From: Diplolepis rosae
Lineage: Eukaryota; Arthropoda; Insecta; Hymenoptera; Diplolepididae
DNA: 64,000 bases
Reading direction: 5' to 3'
Assembly (NCBI GenBank): GCA_030998225.1
Contig: JAPYXD010000391.1
Span: 62,001-126,000 of the forward strand
Part shown: piece after piece, positions 32,232 to 43,987 of the stretch
Numbering within the stretch: position 1 is the first letter of the stretch
Layout of the letters: every line of letters begins with the position of its first letter
Notes under the pieces: model-generated
What the model saw: the letters and a program-made list of their open reading frames with translations, nothing else
Database searches by the model: none
Told to the model about the DNA's origin: nothing
Position numbers and translations under genes: made by a program

Positions 32232-35200
32232 ATGTCGCCTACTGCTATAGGATTATTTTTAGTACTAATCGTTTCGTTGCCTAAAGTTAGCTGTAAGTAT
32301 ATGTTTAGAATTTTATAAGTTTATCATTAAACCAGTTTTTAGAAAAGTTTTATTATAATTTCAGAAAGAACAAGATTATCGTGCTTTCCTCCCGGCTGCA
32401 TCATTACTTGTTCTTACTGAAACATTTCGACTCTTAGGATTTTGATTTTATTAATATTTAGTTATTTTTAACACGAATTTTTGCCTATTTGAGCCAAAAG
32501 TTTCGCTTTTCAAGTCAGATTTTAAATTTCATATCTGCAATTTTTAATTAAAACGATTTTCTAAATTTTTGCATGGCAATTTTGCCCTATTTTGGGTCAA
32601 AAATTGTCCCTTTAAAGTCTACGTGTGGGTCACACGAAGGGTGAAAATTTCGCGAAATGAAATTCTTAATTTTAAGAGCGAGAATACCGAAGAAACTCAC
32701 GATTTTTGATTTTGGAAAGAGCGAACGTCAATTCCACAATTTCTCGTTTACGCAGGGCGTGATTTGAAGTATCGAATCTAAAATACGAGAAGAAGAACTA
32801 CATTAATATTTTGGAGTAGATTCGCGCAGTTGCGCCACAAAAACAACGATAACACGTTCTAATTTGGGGGTTGATCCCTACTCCTGAAAATAATGTTGTT
32901 TTACCTTTTGGATCATGGAATGGCTTACTCTGCCAGATAATTTAACCCGAGAATACCTCAATTATTGGATTTCGCGCCTTACCCTTAATTTAAAAATTTT
33001 GTTAGTTACAAAGGCATCAGTAAAAGTCGGTTCCAAATTTTGGAAATTATGAGCATAAGCTCCCGACGAGGTCATCATTTGCCTTTTTCCTCCCACAAAA
33101 ATAAACAACAACTATACTGGGCCTTGGTTGACCCTATTGGAATTTTATAAGGAAAATAAAAGGAAAAACCGTAACAGTGAAGCGCCCTCAGGGCTCCGAC
33201 ACTGCTCGGCACCAAAAAAGGGTTATGTGGATGGGAGCTTTCTCCGAGTCTCACTTTTTGTGAGTGCACGGATACTCGCTTCCCGGGTTGACCACTATCC
33301 AGTATTTTTTCTCGAGCTTATTGCTCGCTATTTTCGATTTAAAAAAAAAGGAAAACCCCACGTAATTAAAAAAAACCTAAACCTACGAATATTTTTCAAA
33401 AATAAGAATTAATCCAAAAGATCCCTAATTGGCAAGGGGGAACTGAGTAGCATATACGACCTGGTTCTCAAAAGATTAGGTGCGGTGATGCTAAAATGCA
33501 CCACACCTAATCTCGAGCCTCGAGTCTTGTGAATATATTACAAAAATGTCCTGGTGTCGAGCTGTGCTCTCCCCTTTTAGGGCAGCGCGCCTAGAATGAA
33601 ATCCGAGGATCAGCAACCAAGTACGTTACCTCGGTTTTCCACCTCTCAATTAATTCCCCCCTTAATTAACATGCGCTCGTCTCAATTAGCGACCGCGATC
33701 AAATCTGATTAAATCAATAAATTAAGAGTTTCATACAAGATGTTTCCCCCCTTTTTGCAACCGTTTTAGGGTTGGAAATCGGTATCGGAGGAAAGATAAT
33801 GTTCTCGCGATCATGATGATATCTCTCATGTTTCAAAAAGTCGCATATTTCGTCCCGCGGGGGCGTTTAAAAATTCACGTGCAATCAGAAGAGAGCGCAC
33901 ACCACTCGACGATGACGAGAAATCCTTTCCCCCATTTCACTTCCCGCTGGCGCGTTCTACCTGCGTGGGCGCGGGCTCCCATTGGACAGCGGTATGAGAA
34001 GGCTAGAACCTTGTGTGTAGATTCAAAAAAAAAAATAAATAAAATTCTAAAAAGACAGATTAGATGTGTTGCTCATATATAATGATAATTTTTAAAATGA
34101 AAATGTGCAAAAACCATTAAAATGAAACCCTATAAAAATGACCAATGGCCGCATGTTGTTAATTCATTAATGATTTTGGCATTTTGCTCATGATCTGGAG
34201 CGAGCCTTTACCATTTCAGATAGTCAATATTAATTTATTGTTATTTGTAATTTATATTAAAAGCAATATTCATTTATAATATTCAATATTTACAGTATTT
34301 ACAATGTAATAATAGTTGTATTTATTTGTGGTAGTCATATTTGTATGTTTATTTATTTTGATTTATTATCAATGATTAACCCTTTCCATGCACATAAATA
34401 AACAAGCCTATCGTAGCTAATAATAAATAAAAAAAAATAAAAGAAATAACAGCGTGGGACGCCCATCCAGCGATCATGCATTACGCTGCTTGACCTGGGT
34501 GATTGGTAGTGTGGTAGCAACCTCAGGTTAGTGTGGCGCTCGCTGAGAGTACGAACGAAAATGTCTGTGAAAACGAGACTCCCTCGTTCTTAACACATTC
34601 ACCTCCGGTTTGGAATTAAATCATTAATTGTGAGCCGAATACTTAATCAAACCTCGCAAATCTTTCGTGCGAGTCTCGTGGGAATCTACTTGTTTTAAAA
34701 GTAAGCCTAATTTTGCGGATTCTTCCCCCGTTTCGTCGCAAAAGGCGGATACTTGAGGCTAGGCCGTCTCATTACCTCTGAGAGGAAAACACGATAACCT
34801 CGTAATTAGACGGAAAGTTTTCTATTTTTATGCACATGATTGGTAAAACTAACTTTCAACCTAAGCGTATTTAAAAGTTCCTTTCTATTTTTTGAAAGCG
34901 ATATTGACTTTTAAAAAGATAGTAATTCTTTTATATCGTTTTTATTATTTAACGACTGCGAATCGTATGGTTAGTTTCTAACCCCTTTAGGCATACAAAT
35001 TTAATTTTTACATAAATGTTGTAACTACAATATTATGTGCATAGTAATGAACAAACTAATGATTTACTTTCGACTTCTAACTTTTAAGAGTATCTACTAA
35101 GGTGATTGTTAATTTTATTTCTACCTGCCTAATTACTATTATTTTATTCATGTCTGTCTGTCTATTATTATAAATAGTCTACAGCAAACGATTTTCACTT

Positions 35201-35737
35201 GCTTGAAAAATTAAAAATTTTATGTCTCCAGGTGAAGACAACGATCGGGATGTTATGGTCAGCGATGACAAATATCTTAGCACAATTGTTTCCTTTTGGG
35301 AAAAAATCCCTGAAGGAGGCAAACGAGTACTTTTATGTCTTGGGGCGTTAATTGGATCAAGTATAATCTTTGTGAAGAAAACATGTCATGAATTATTGGA
35401 AGAATCAAATAACATGGTCATTTGTACTGGGAGCAGTTATTTTGATGACTTTGATATGAATTTTATTATTAATGGCACAATAGACTTTTATACAGATACA
35501 CACTTTATTCTTCTCCTTGTAAGTTATTCAAGATAATTTTTTTCACTCTTGATTATGTTTGCTACAATTTTTGTATATTTTAACGTTTGGCTATTATTAA
35601 ATACTAAAAACCTAATAAATTTTATTTTTCCCCAGTTAACAGTAAATAATGAACGACCATCCTCTTTAAAACTAAATAGCGTAATCTTAAAGGCGGATGA
35701 GAATTATCGTGGAGTATTGGTAGGATGGAGCGTGGAG
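32232..35737 (+). CDS. Secreted trypsin-fold serine protease homologue, catalytically dead (SPH A)
   Basis: Exon 1 (32232-32292) encodes a signal peptide, MSPTAIGLFLVLIVSLPKVS, ending in phase 1 at GTAAGT. Exon 2 (35232-35518) starts after CTCCAG, also in phase 1; the junction makes a Cys. Exon 3 (35636-35737) follows in phase 0 and ends at GTAATA. The visible 150 residues show a trypsin layout: LCLGALIGSSIIF (normally CGGSLIS..ILTA), then KKTC where the catalytic His-Cys should be, HFILLL where DIALL should carry Asp, and LPSS-like RPSSLKLNSV then GW. Both His and Asp are absent. The half with the active serine lies downstream; 38157-38294 is a weak candidate. The long first intron is typical of insect genes with transposon load. 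I infer a secreted non-enzymatic protein; partners are unknown. Confidence 0.68.
32293..35231 (+). other. First intron of SPH A
   Basis: This is a 2.9-kb intron. From about 32630 to 34030 it is richer in GC than its surroundings and has no supported frame. At about 33474-33515 a stem with arms AGATTAGGTG and CACCTAATCT forms a small hairpin. A GC-rich block at 34441-34800 is unassigned. The middle could be an old retroelement piece. Confidence 0.45.
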
Positions 35738-36250
35738 GTAATAATTCACGACTAGTAAAATAATGTCTTAGCACTGCTTATCATTTTGTCCCAAGTTAAT
35801 CAATGTTTTTCGAGTATTTTCTCATAATAACAGAAAAAACACATTTAAAATTTACCCAGATTCCAGAGTGAAATTTTTGGTAAAATGAAGATTTTGCGTT
35901 GGAATCCAGGTAAATATGTTACCTGATTCTTCCTTTTAAAATTTTGGCTAACCTTCTTACTGTACAAACCATGAAAAATTAGATTTTTTCAATGCATTAA
36001 ATTCACTATTATTTTAATTTTATATATGAGAAATACATTATAATGAAAAACTTTTACTCTTACACGGGAAAACAACTTCAATCGAACAAACAAATGTACT
36101 TGGAGAAAACTTATTGGAATTTTGGATTGCCCTGTATACATAAATAAAAAAGAATTTAGCGTAAATCAGGCATATTGGCAGTACTAAACGGGAAAAACAA
36201 ATGCTGTTAGCCAGCTACTATTTAACTGCAAATTTCCTGCTAATTTACCA
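35738..36250. other. Downstream intron or flank of SPH A
   Basis: AT-rich DNA after the exon 3 donor. No next exon with a matching phase 0 start was found before the fold-back element. Confidence 0.4.
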
Positions 36251-37862
36251 AATTGAATAAAAGGCCGTAGCAGGATAAGCATAGTCTGGGTGCCCCCACT
36301 CGGATTTGATCCATATTGCGAGGGTAAATGGCTCCCATTACAAGATACATTCACTTCAAGTATCAACTCGAAAAAATTTTAAAAAAAAGTTAAAACGAAT
36401 TTTGAAAAATCAAAAAATGTAATTTCCTCGAAAACGGCTCAACCGATCTTGATGACTGACATATGTGTTATAGAGGGAAGAGGTTCTGAAAAAAATTCAA
36501 GAACCCATTTCGTTTATAAAAAGGGGGTAAAAATTTTTTTTTAATTTTTGAATAATTTTTTAAATGTGAATCACTTTTTGAACACCCATCATTTTCTTTC
36601 TATATCATGTTCAAATTCAAAGTGACAATATATATTTTTTCGAAAATTTTCGGAGAAGTACTTCATAGTTAAAAAAAATAAAAACTTCTTTGGCCCCTAC
36701 AATGTATGGAAAAATTGATACCCTATGACTCATTGAAGCAATTGTTTCTATACTTATAAAAGTTTTACGTTGATCACGTACAATATCTCATTTATTTTTA
36801 TGTATTTGCTGCCTAGTGGACGACATAGTGAACATTATATGAATGCGAGGGTGTATCAACAATTATCCGCACCCTGTCTGAGGAATTGATCTTTATCAAT
36901 TCAAAAAACAACACATCTGTACATGATCGCTTTGTTTTCAATACCGCGTTTGAACTACAGGAAGGTATACCTATTGGAAACAAATGATATTTTTCTCAAA
37001 CTGTCGAATGACTGTAATCGTTCTAAGCCTCCGCAGTAGTACTCTCAGGAAGGGCAAAACGTAGGTCATGGGCACAAGCTTCGAGAAGGAGATATATGGG
37101 GAAATATATAAACCGAATTTTGTGACTGAAAGAAAAAGCTTGTTGACAGGTAGATAAAGCGTATTGAAAACAAGGCGATCATGTAGAGATGTGTTTTTTT
37201 ATTTAAATTGATAACGATCAATTCCTCAGACAGGGTGCGGATAATTGTTGATACACCCTCGCATTCATATAATGTTTACTATGTCGTCCACTAGGCAGCA
37301 AATACATAAAAATAAATGAGATATTGTACGTGATCAACGTAAAACTTTTATAAGTATAGAAACAATTGCGTCAATGAGTCATAGGGTATCAATTGTTCCA
37401 TACATTTTGGGGGCCAAAGAAGTTTTTATTTTTTTCAACTATGAAGTACCTCTCCGAAAATTTTCGAAAAAATATATATTGAAACTTTGAATATGAGCAT
37501 GATATAGAAAAGAAATAGTGATTGTTTAAGGAGTAATTCACATCAAAAAAATTATTCAAAAATTTAAAAAAAAATTTTACCCCCTTTTTATAAACGGAAT
37601 GGGTTCTTGAATTTTTTCAGAACCTCTTTAGTACCCCCTATAACACATATTCTAGTCATTAAGATCGGTTGAGCCGTTTTCGAGAAAATTAGATTTTTTG
37701 ATTTTACAAAATTTGTTCTTAACTTTTGTAAAAAATTTTTTTTCTAGTTGATACTTTGGGTTAATTTATCTTGTAATGGGAGCCAGTTACCCTCGCAATA
37801 TGGATCTAATCTGAGCGGAGGCACCCAGACTATGCTTATCCTGCTACGGCCTTTTATTCAAA
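36251..37862. mobile_element. Large fold-back element, about 700-base arms
   Basis: The left arm (36251-36960) and right arm (37150-37862) are close inverse copies from the tips TTGAATAAAAGGCCGTAGC inward. They share GCATAGTCTGGGTGCC, GAATGCGAGGGTGTATCAAC and CAATTCCTCAGACAGGG. The loop is under 200 bases. No transposase is present. Transcripts crossing it would form a very long hairpin. Confidence 0.88.
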
Positions 37863-38156
37863 GTTTTTGGGAATGATTCTTCATTACCAAAGTCTACAGA
37901 ATTCACTCTTTTGTTTCAAGTAATCATCGTATATCCCAATACGCCAGTGTTGTTGGATGTATTCAACGTGCAATAGTGGCAATTAGCATTGTAAACGCCA
38001 AATTCTTTTTTGTTATAGGGAAATTTATCCAGATGAGCTAAACGTTCAGGAGAACAGTTAAGAAAATTCTATCCATGAACAATAATTTCTACTGCAATTT
38101 ATTTAATAGTTTTTCGTAAATTCAAAGCAAATCTAATGTCCTTGCTAGAATTTAGC

Positions 38157-38294
38157 GAATGATGAGAATTTTAATCTATAGATTATAAATTTATATGTTT
38201 TATGTGTTAAAATAGAAAGATCAACCGATGATAGAGCTGTTTACTTTTACGATTCGAGCCCATCAAATGATGATGAGCGAGCACAATAATAATA
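38157..38294 (+). CDS. Weak candidate last exon of SPH A
   Basis: After the possible acceptor AATCTATAG a phase-0 frame runs without stops to TAA, beginning IINLYVLCVKIERSTDD and containing FYDSSPSND. Phase 0 is what exon 3 requires. DSSPS could stand where trypsins have GDSGGP, but the chain then ends within about ten residues. The acceptor has a poor pyrimidine tract. This may be chance. Confidence 0.2.
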
Positions 38295-38348
38295 AACTAA
38301 GTGCAAAGGATGTAAGTATAATATACACTTAGAAAATATTTGGTTGGT

Positions 38349-40295
38349 TCAACCAGAATCAAGGTCCGAGTCTGGTTTAGGGGGTCTAAAAATCGATTGT
38401 TTCGAAGTCATCCTAATCGATAGGATAGGATTTCTCGACGAGTTTGCGCTTTCCATCCTTGCGGATGGCCTCCTTCGCCTTTGTTCATCACAACAAGTGT
38501 TAATTGGATTCATTGTGAGATGGCACGTGTTCACCTTTGCCTTGAAATGTTTCTCACAAACATCCCCTGCGATTATCCAGCCTAAGTGGGTTTTCTGGAG
38601 TACGGCATCATGGCCTTGAATATCAATCTGCCCTGCACAGAGCAGCATATAATAGAGTTGAACTCCTATCAAAGCATCGATTTCGGCAGGCTTATGGAAT
38701 TCGGAATCGGCTAGTTTAATGTGCTGCGGAATGCGCAGCGATTTGCAATCAATTGCTACGGAAGGTAGTTTACTTTTAACGTGCGGAACAACTAGAAAAT
38801 TCAGTTTTCTCTGAAACTTGTTAAATCGCGACTTGAAAATTGTAGAAACTGAATCTCGTACATCAGTAGAGGCTAAATTTAATCCCGTAACGGCGATGTT
38901 AACTGGTTTTCTGGGTAATTTAAGTAAAGAAGCCATTCTGTCTGTTATATAATGCGATTGTAAGCCATTATCGAGCATGACTCTACAAGCATGGAGTTGA
39001 CCTTGATTATTTACTGTGTCTACAATAGCTGTGGACACGAAAGTGTAAGATGATGTGTGAGATTGAATATTTATCGAGACAGACTCTTTATTCGAGTTGA
39101 AAGATGTTGACAGGTCAGAGCCTTTTTCATCAACATGCAGAAGCAAATTGTGACGCTTTCCACACTTCCGACAGGGACCTCCGCGGCAATCATAGCAATC
39201 TGATGCTAAATAAGCATGGTGCACGATTGATTTTTTAGGTGCATTGTACCTCGTATGGTTATCTATTCTATTCGGAGGTTTACTATTTATTTGGATTCGT
39301 TTCATTTCCTCTAACTGAGCGCGGCGCAGTAAAAAGGCCAATTCACTAGTTCAATCTTCCCATTTTTCGCGTATCGCATAATTAATCTTACCTTTGATAA
39401 GGGTAATAAGCATAGTATCCCATTGATCGACGGGCTGTTCTAGGGCACGGAGTGCTCTCATATGCTTTTGCACATGATCGAGTAAGGCACGAATTGAGAA
39501 ATCTTTGGAAACTGATGACATTTCGAGAAGAGCTTTAGTGTGACTTTCAACTATGACTCGGCGATTATCATAGCAGTCCTTTAAGAGGTTCCACGCTACT
39601 TTATAATTCGCAGAAGATGTCTCAATAGAGGAAATTACAGTAGCAGCTTCATCATTCAAACATGCCTTTAAATAATGAAGCTTCTGAATGTCTGGAATAT
39701 TCTTATTGTCATGAACGATTGACTTGAACGTGTCCGAGAAACCTAACCACGTATCATAGCTTCCACTGAATGTCGGAAGATTTATAGTTGGAAGTTTAAT
39801 ATTGTTGGCAATTGCGAGTCCTTCATTATTTCTTGATGGCGATAAATTAGTCGGTCTGTTCTCTCTTGAATTAGTGTGCGATATTGTTTCATTATCTTTA
39901 ATAAGCTTTTGTAATCTACTGGAAAGACTAAAATACCGATCTTCAAAACTATTGCGCTCGTCCGCGTACCCCTTTAATTGATCTTCATCTGATAACGCGA
40001 GAATTTCTAGACGAGATTGTATAATTTCAAATTCCGACCAAGACTCTTGCAATTTCTTTAACCGTCCTGGAAGGTCCAGCGAAACAATGTCCGTTTTATT
40101 ATTTACTGAAACTAACACTTTTTCATAGTTTGTTAACATGCGCTTAATATTGCCTTGTTTACCTTTCAACTCTTTTTCTTCGTATACTGCCATTGTGACA
40201 GTCTGAGGACATGCCATTATAACATCTTTGACTGCAGACCAAACTGGAACACACTCACTCGAAGTGTACTGGCTGGGTGGATTAGATACAGCCAC
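38349..40295 (-). pseudogene. gag: BEL/Pao gag and protease, one nonsense codon
   Basis: The minus-strand frame from 40295 starts in a coiled-coil-like region (ELKGKQGNIKRMLTNYEKVL). It then shows the DUF1759 gag block (LPTINLPTFSGSYDTWLGFSD, KLHYLKACLNDEAATVI). A TGA at 39351-39353 interrupts it. The same frame continues with the zinc region CYDCRGGPCRKCGKRHN and a DUF1758 aspartic protease (CRVMLDNGLQSHYIT, where many relatives have D-S-G-S), then LIGVQLYYMLL and LQKTHLGWIIAGD. After CHLTMNPINTCCDEQ the frame leaves BEL/Pao sequence and enters a LINE-derived piece. The rest of pol and the LTRs are missing. Confidence 0.88.
38430..38485. repeat. LINE-derived fragment joined to BEL/Pao gag-protease
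   Basis: TTTCTCGACGAGTTTGCGCT and the following ~30 bases match 41263-41311 with few changes. The match lies in the R1-type LINE at 41 kb, so a short piece of that sequence sits at the end of the BEL/Pao frame. Confidence 0.7.
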
Positions 40296-40329
40296 AAAAT
40301 TGAAACTGGTAACTTATCGATGAGTGAGC

Positions 40330-40515
40330 CACATCCACTTGAACTGGAACTTGTAGATGTGTGGACCACAGCCCCACTCAAACTGGAACTTGTAGATGCG
40401 TGGACCACCGCCACTCGAACTGGAACTTATAGATGTGTGGACCACAGCCACTCGAACTGGAACTGGTAGATGCGTGGACCACAGCCACTCGAACTGGAAC
40501 TTGTAGATGCAACTA
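40330..40515. repeat. Minisatellite, 37-39 base units, five copies
   Basis: Units of the form GTAGATGTGTGGACCACAGCC plus CACTCGAACTGGAACTT recur with GTAGATG at 40353, 40392, about 40430, 40466 and 40503. In one minus-strand frame the unit reads VVHASTSSSSSG. Unit length varies between 37 and 39, so the frame is not kept throughout. Confidence 0.85.
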
Positions 40516-40865
40516 CACTCTCATTCGAAAGGAGCGCTGTGTGCTAATCGGATCAATGTCGATCTTGTTTTATTTTACACTTTGTTACGTCAGCTTTCGA
40601 AGTGTATTTGAAACAAAATTTTTATTGTAAACAAATAAAAAATAATAGCAACTTCATTATTTTAATAGTTTTAACACGCACTCACCCAAACTTGAAACGA
40701 TTTAAAAAAATACCATTTTATGTGGTTGTTTACTTAGTTACAAGTACTATTCAGTGTTAGTAATTCCTACAGATTTTTTGGTAGTGCTTACTAAAAATAT
40801 ATAATTATGACGTTTTAGCCGTTACAGCTTTTTTTTTTTTGTTCGTTTGTTTATGAGGGGGAAAA
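40516..40865. other. AT-rich stretch, nothing recognised
   Basis: This lies between the minisatellite and a GC-rich LINE block. No gene is supported. Confidence 0.45.
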
Positions 40866-41072
40866 ATGGCGAAATCTTTTATAGACGTTGTACAGGACTC
40901 TCCTAGGACGGGTCAAGGCATACCTGTTAAAACCAAAAAACCCCTTCTCTCGAACCAACGCACCACCCGCGGAACCGCCTCCCGGCTTTCAACTTCACGG
41001 GTGGTTGGTACCAGCTTGAAGTCGCCCGGGACTCCCATCCGCGGCCACACGCCCGTCAGGCAGACCGGCTAG
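40866..41072 (+). CDS. Possible N-terminus of a LINE ORF1, opposite strand
   Basis: A 68-codon frame starts MAKSFIDVVQDSPRTGQGI and is rich in Ser, Thr, Arg and Pro. Its base composition matches the GC-rich LINE and not the AT-rich flank. Such sequence often starts ORF1 of R1/I-type LINEs, but no diagnostic motif is present. It abuts the inverted LINE at about 41075. Confidence 0.3.
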   Translation: MAKSFIDVVQDSPRTGQGIPVKTKKPLLSNQRTTRGTASRLSTSRVVGTSLKSPGTPIRGHTPVRQTG

Positions 41073-43111
41073 CCGCGCCAGCCAGGGAGGAATAAAACGA
41101 TTCCTCCTCGAACGACGCGGACAGCATTAAAGAAACCATGGCCTGAAAGCGCTTGCGCCAGGTAAAAGCCGATTTGACCGTGCTTTCTATCCAGCCAGGT
41201 GGCGAGCTCCGAGATCAGACAGTGTGTCCATCTCCCGGATTGGTCACCATGCCATCTCGTCTGCCATTTCTCGACGAGTCTGCGCCTTCCATCCTTGCGA
41301 ATGGCCTCCTTCGCGCGAGCGACTTCCTGCAGGTTGGTTAAGCAGGTGAGCTCCTTACGGAGCTGAAAGGTCTCTTTCCTTTCCTCCGCCAATAAGTGAA
41401 TTGGCGGGAAGTTCGCCAGGACCAGTACAGCACTCGTCGACACAGATCGGTATGCCGATCAACGCGCAGAATCCCTTACGCTTACCAGTTCCTCTTCTTG
41501 CTTTAGTGCCGATGTCCACCATTGCCTGGATGGCGTCAACTGTGGACCTGCCTTTCCAAAAGCCGAACTGGTTTTCCGAGAGACCATTCTCGCGGACCAT
41601 GTGACCCTGCAGTCTTTGTAGGATCATTTCCACCAGAAGTTTCCCCATCGTATCCAATAGACATATTGGACTATACGATGAGGCATCCCCTGGATGTTTG
41701 TTGCCCTTCCTCAGCAGGACCAACCTCTGCTTTTTCCAGTCTGCGAAGAATCTCCCTTTCCGCAGACAGGAGTTGAAGACTCCTAGGAGGATCTCCGGGT
41801 ATACCCCGATCACTTCTTTGAGGATCTCGTTTGGCAACCCGTCGATCCCCGGCGCTGCGTTTGCCTTGAGCCTTCCACCCGCTCTCTTTAGTTCTTCGAG
41901 AGTGAAGAGTTCGTCGCGCCGGACCACGCAGGAACTTCGGTCCTGTCTTTGGAACGGTTCTAGATGCCGAAACAAGCTTCGCACGATGTACTTGACTCGA
42001 TCGGCATTATCTAGGCCCGGTGTCTTTCTTCTAGTCACCAATCTCTTAGTGACTATTTTGAAGGCTTTTCTTTATGCTTCGCCTCAGAGCTGATTTTGCT
42101 CCTTTCTATACCTTGCGCAGCAGAGGATCACACTTTGAGCAAGTAAATCTCCGCCGCGCTGTGAGGCATTTTCGACGCAGGACAGACAACTGGTCGTTCC
42201 ACCAGTACATCGAGTCCCTGGTACGCCCGTGCCGACAGCGAGGCATGGAGTGGTCACACGCTGTGACCACTTTCCGCCTCCCCTCCCGCACAGTATCCTC
42301 CAACGACCCAGCAGACCTTGCCCAACCAAGCTCATCTATGAGCCTGGTTTCTTCAAGATGTTCGCGAATCTCTTCTTTGCTGAGTCATTTTGTGCTCCAA
42401 GAGGGGCTCCTTGCCCTGCTGCCCCTTCCCGTATTCACTGGATGACTCCGTTCCTGCATGCTAAACTCAATGCACTGGTGGTAACTCAAGGTTATTACCT
42501 CGAAGACGCACCAGTCGCCAATCCTTGAGGCAAGAGGGGGCGCGACAATCGTGAGGTCGATAATCGACCCCCCCCCCATCGCTCCTCGTCTGAACGTAAA
42601 ATCCCTGCCCCAATTCAATACAATCAGGTCATTCCTGCCTACCATCTCACAGACCAATATTCCCCTCCTGTCCAAAAGGGCTTCTCCCCACTCGGGCGAC
42701 TTACTATTAAAGTCGCCCACAATAAAGGACCGCCCACTAGCCTCTTTGAGGCTTTCCTCAAGGAGGAGGATCTGGGTCTCAAAGGTCTCGAAAGGATCGT
42801 TGGGAGAGAAGTAGCAGACGTACACACATACCTCTGCCACCTCCACCCAAACGAACCCCGCGTCGGTCTCCAGGAAATCCGCGATGCTGAAATCAGGGCA
42901 GCAGAGTAGGATCCAAGCCCTCCTTGATGCATCCTGGTACATAGTTTTCGGACCATTTGTGTAGCTTACTAATGAGCAACACATCGGCCCTCCTCTCCCT
43001 GGCAGTCTGCATCAGAAGGTTCTGGGCTTCCTTCCCTCTCCCGAGGTTGAGCTGTAGGAACTTCACTTTCCACCCCTCAACCTCCGGAGCTCCGCCCTGA
43101 ATATTGGGCAA
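41069..43111 (-). pseudogene. LINE ORF2: endonuclease, partial reverse transcriptase
   Basis: The endonuclease starts VKFLQLNLGRGKEAQNLL (frame 1) and continues in another frame with FIVGDFNSKSPEWGEALL, SIIDLTIV and LSYHQCIEF. The last motif is normally SDH, so a catalytic Asp is replaced by Tyr. The reverse transcriptase then shows LKANAAPGIDGLPNEILKEV, WKKQRLVLLRKG, YSPICLLDTMGKLLVEMI and ENQFGFWKGRSTVDAI, and is cut after GKRKGFCALI before the YADD box. The C-terminal piece (WQTRWHGDQSGRWTHCLIS, GFYLAQALSGHG) is typical of the R1 clade. Several frame changes are present. Inactive. Confidence 0.88.
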
Positions 43112-43185
43112 GAACCGCTCCCCGAAGCATGGGCGACACCTTTTTGGCCCCTGTCAGCGCAAGTCGGGCACCGAGGGGGAGTCGT
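41069..43185 (-). mobile_element. R1-type non-LTR retrotransposon, truncated and internally deleted
   Basis: This GC-rich block differs sharply from its surroundings. On the minus strand it runs from the end of ORF1 (zinc knuckle CPTCADRG..AHASGSGSC at about 43110-43180) through the endonuclease, the first half of the reverse transcriptase and a C-terminal region. Sequence between the fingers/palm start and the C-terminus is deleted near 41440. The 5' end is cut inside ORF1, as is usual for LINE insertions. No poly(A) tail was identified. Confidence 0.85.
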
Positions 43186-43987
43186 TACAACTATCAAAAT
43201 TTCTCTCCGTGCAGAAGTTATTACTATTATGTGAAATAAGTTGTGGCAACTTTACACACCAACAAATTTGATAGTCGTTTTAACAGATGTTGTACACATT
43301 CTTCAAGTATATAATTCAGTAATTCAAAACATAATTTTACTATCTAAATTTGCTTTTCACAAGAAAGTTAATAACCAAAATTTGTCCAAAAATTAGTTTC
43401 CCTCAGGCAGTCTTGCAGTAAGGTATGGGGAAGTTATGGCAGTTTCGTATGTGGATAATAATCAGAATATTAAGTTCAACAAAATTCGCGAACAAGAATC
43501 TAGTAGAATGGCAACAGTGTTACGGAATACGCCGTCAGATGAAAGAGACCCACACATTGGTAATTATTAATCGGTTTGTTTGCTAATATTATTTAACCTT
43601 CAAAAATAATATTGGAAAACTTGTCTTACATTTTGTAAATAACATACTTGTTGCATACTGTTAGATATGTTTATACTTTTAATTTGCTAAGAGAAGCTGA
43701 AAATAAGTTGTTCGATTGAAGTAGAACTTTACACTGCTAAAAATTCCTGTCGGCATTTTTCGAAAGATGTGACCAAAGTTTCATCCAATCACTAATACGT
43801 TAAATTAAGATTACTTTTAGTAAATATAAGATTAAAATATTCAGTTACAAATGAATGAATATTATGATACTTGTATTTAAAAATTCTGGAATTAAAAAAA
43901 AACATTCGGCGTCCAAGGTAAATGGAGCTTTTTATACAATTTTGAATGTGACTCAAAATTCTGTTACAGTTTCGTAATGTAGTATTT
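43186..43987. other. Intergenic, nothing recognised
   Basis: AT-rich DNA between the LINE and a fold-back element. No supported gene. Confidence 0.45.

Noticed and set aside
32365..32421. Short Cys-rich frame after an acceptor-like TTTCAG, as an alternative exon 2 to the signal peptide
   Set aside because: Joining exon 1 (phase 1, base T) to AA at 32365 creates a TAA stop at once, so the Cys-rich frame cannot be read from this start.
33128..34082. Plus-strand frames of 94 and 89 codons in the first intron of SPH A
   Set aside because: There is no domain, splice support or repeat match; they are probably chance frames in a GC-richer block.
41401..42445. Several plus-strand frames
   Set aside because: They are antisense to the R1-type LINE ORF2; high GC content keeps stops rare on both strands.
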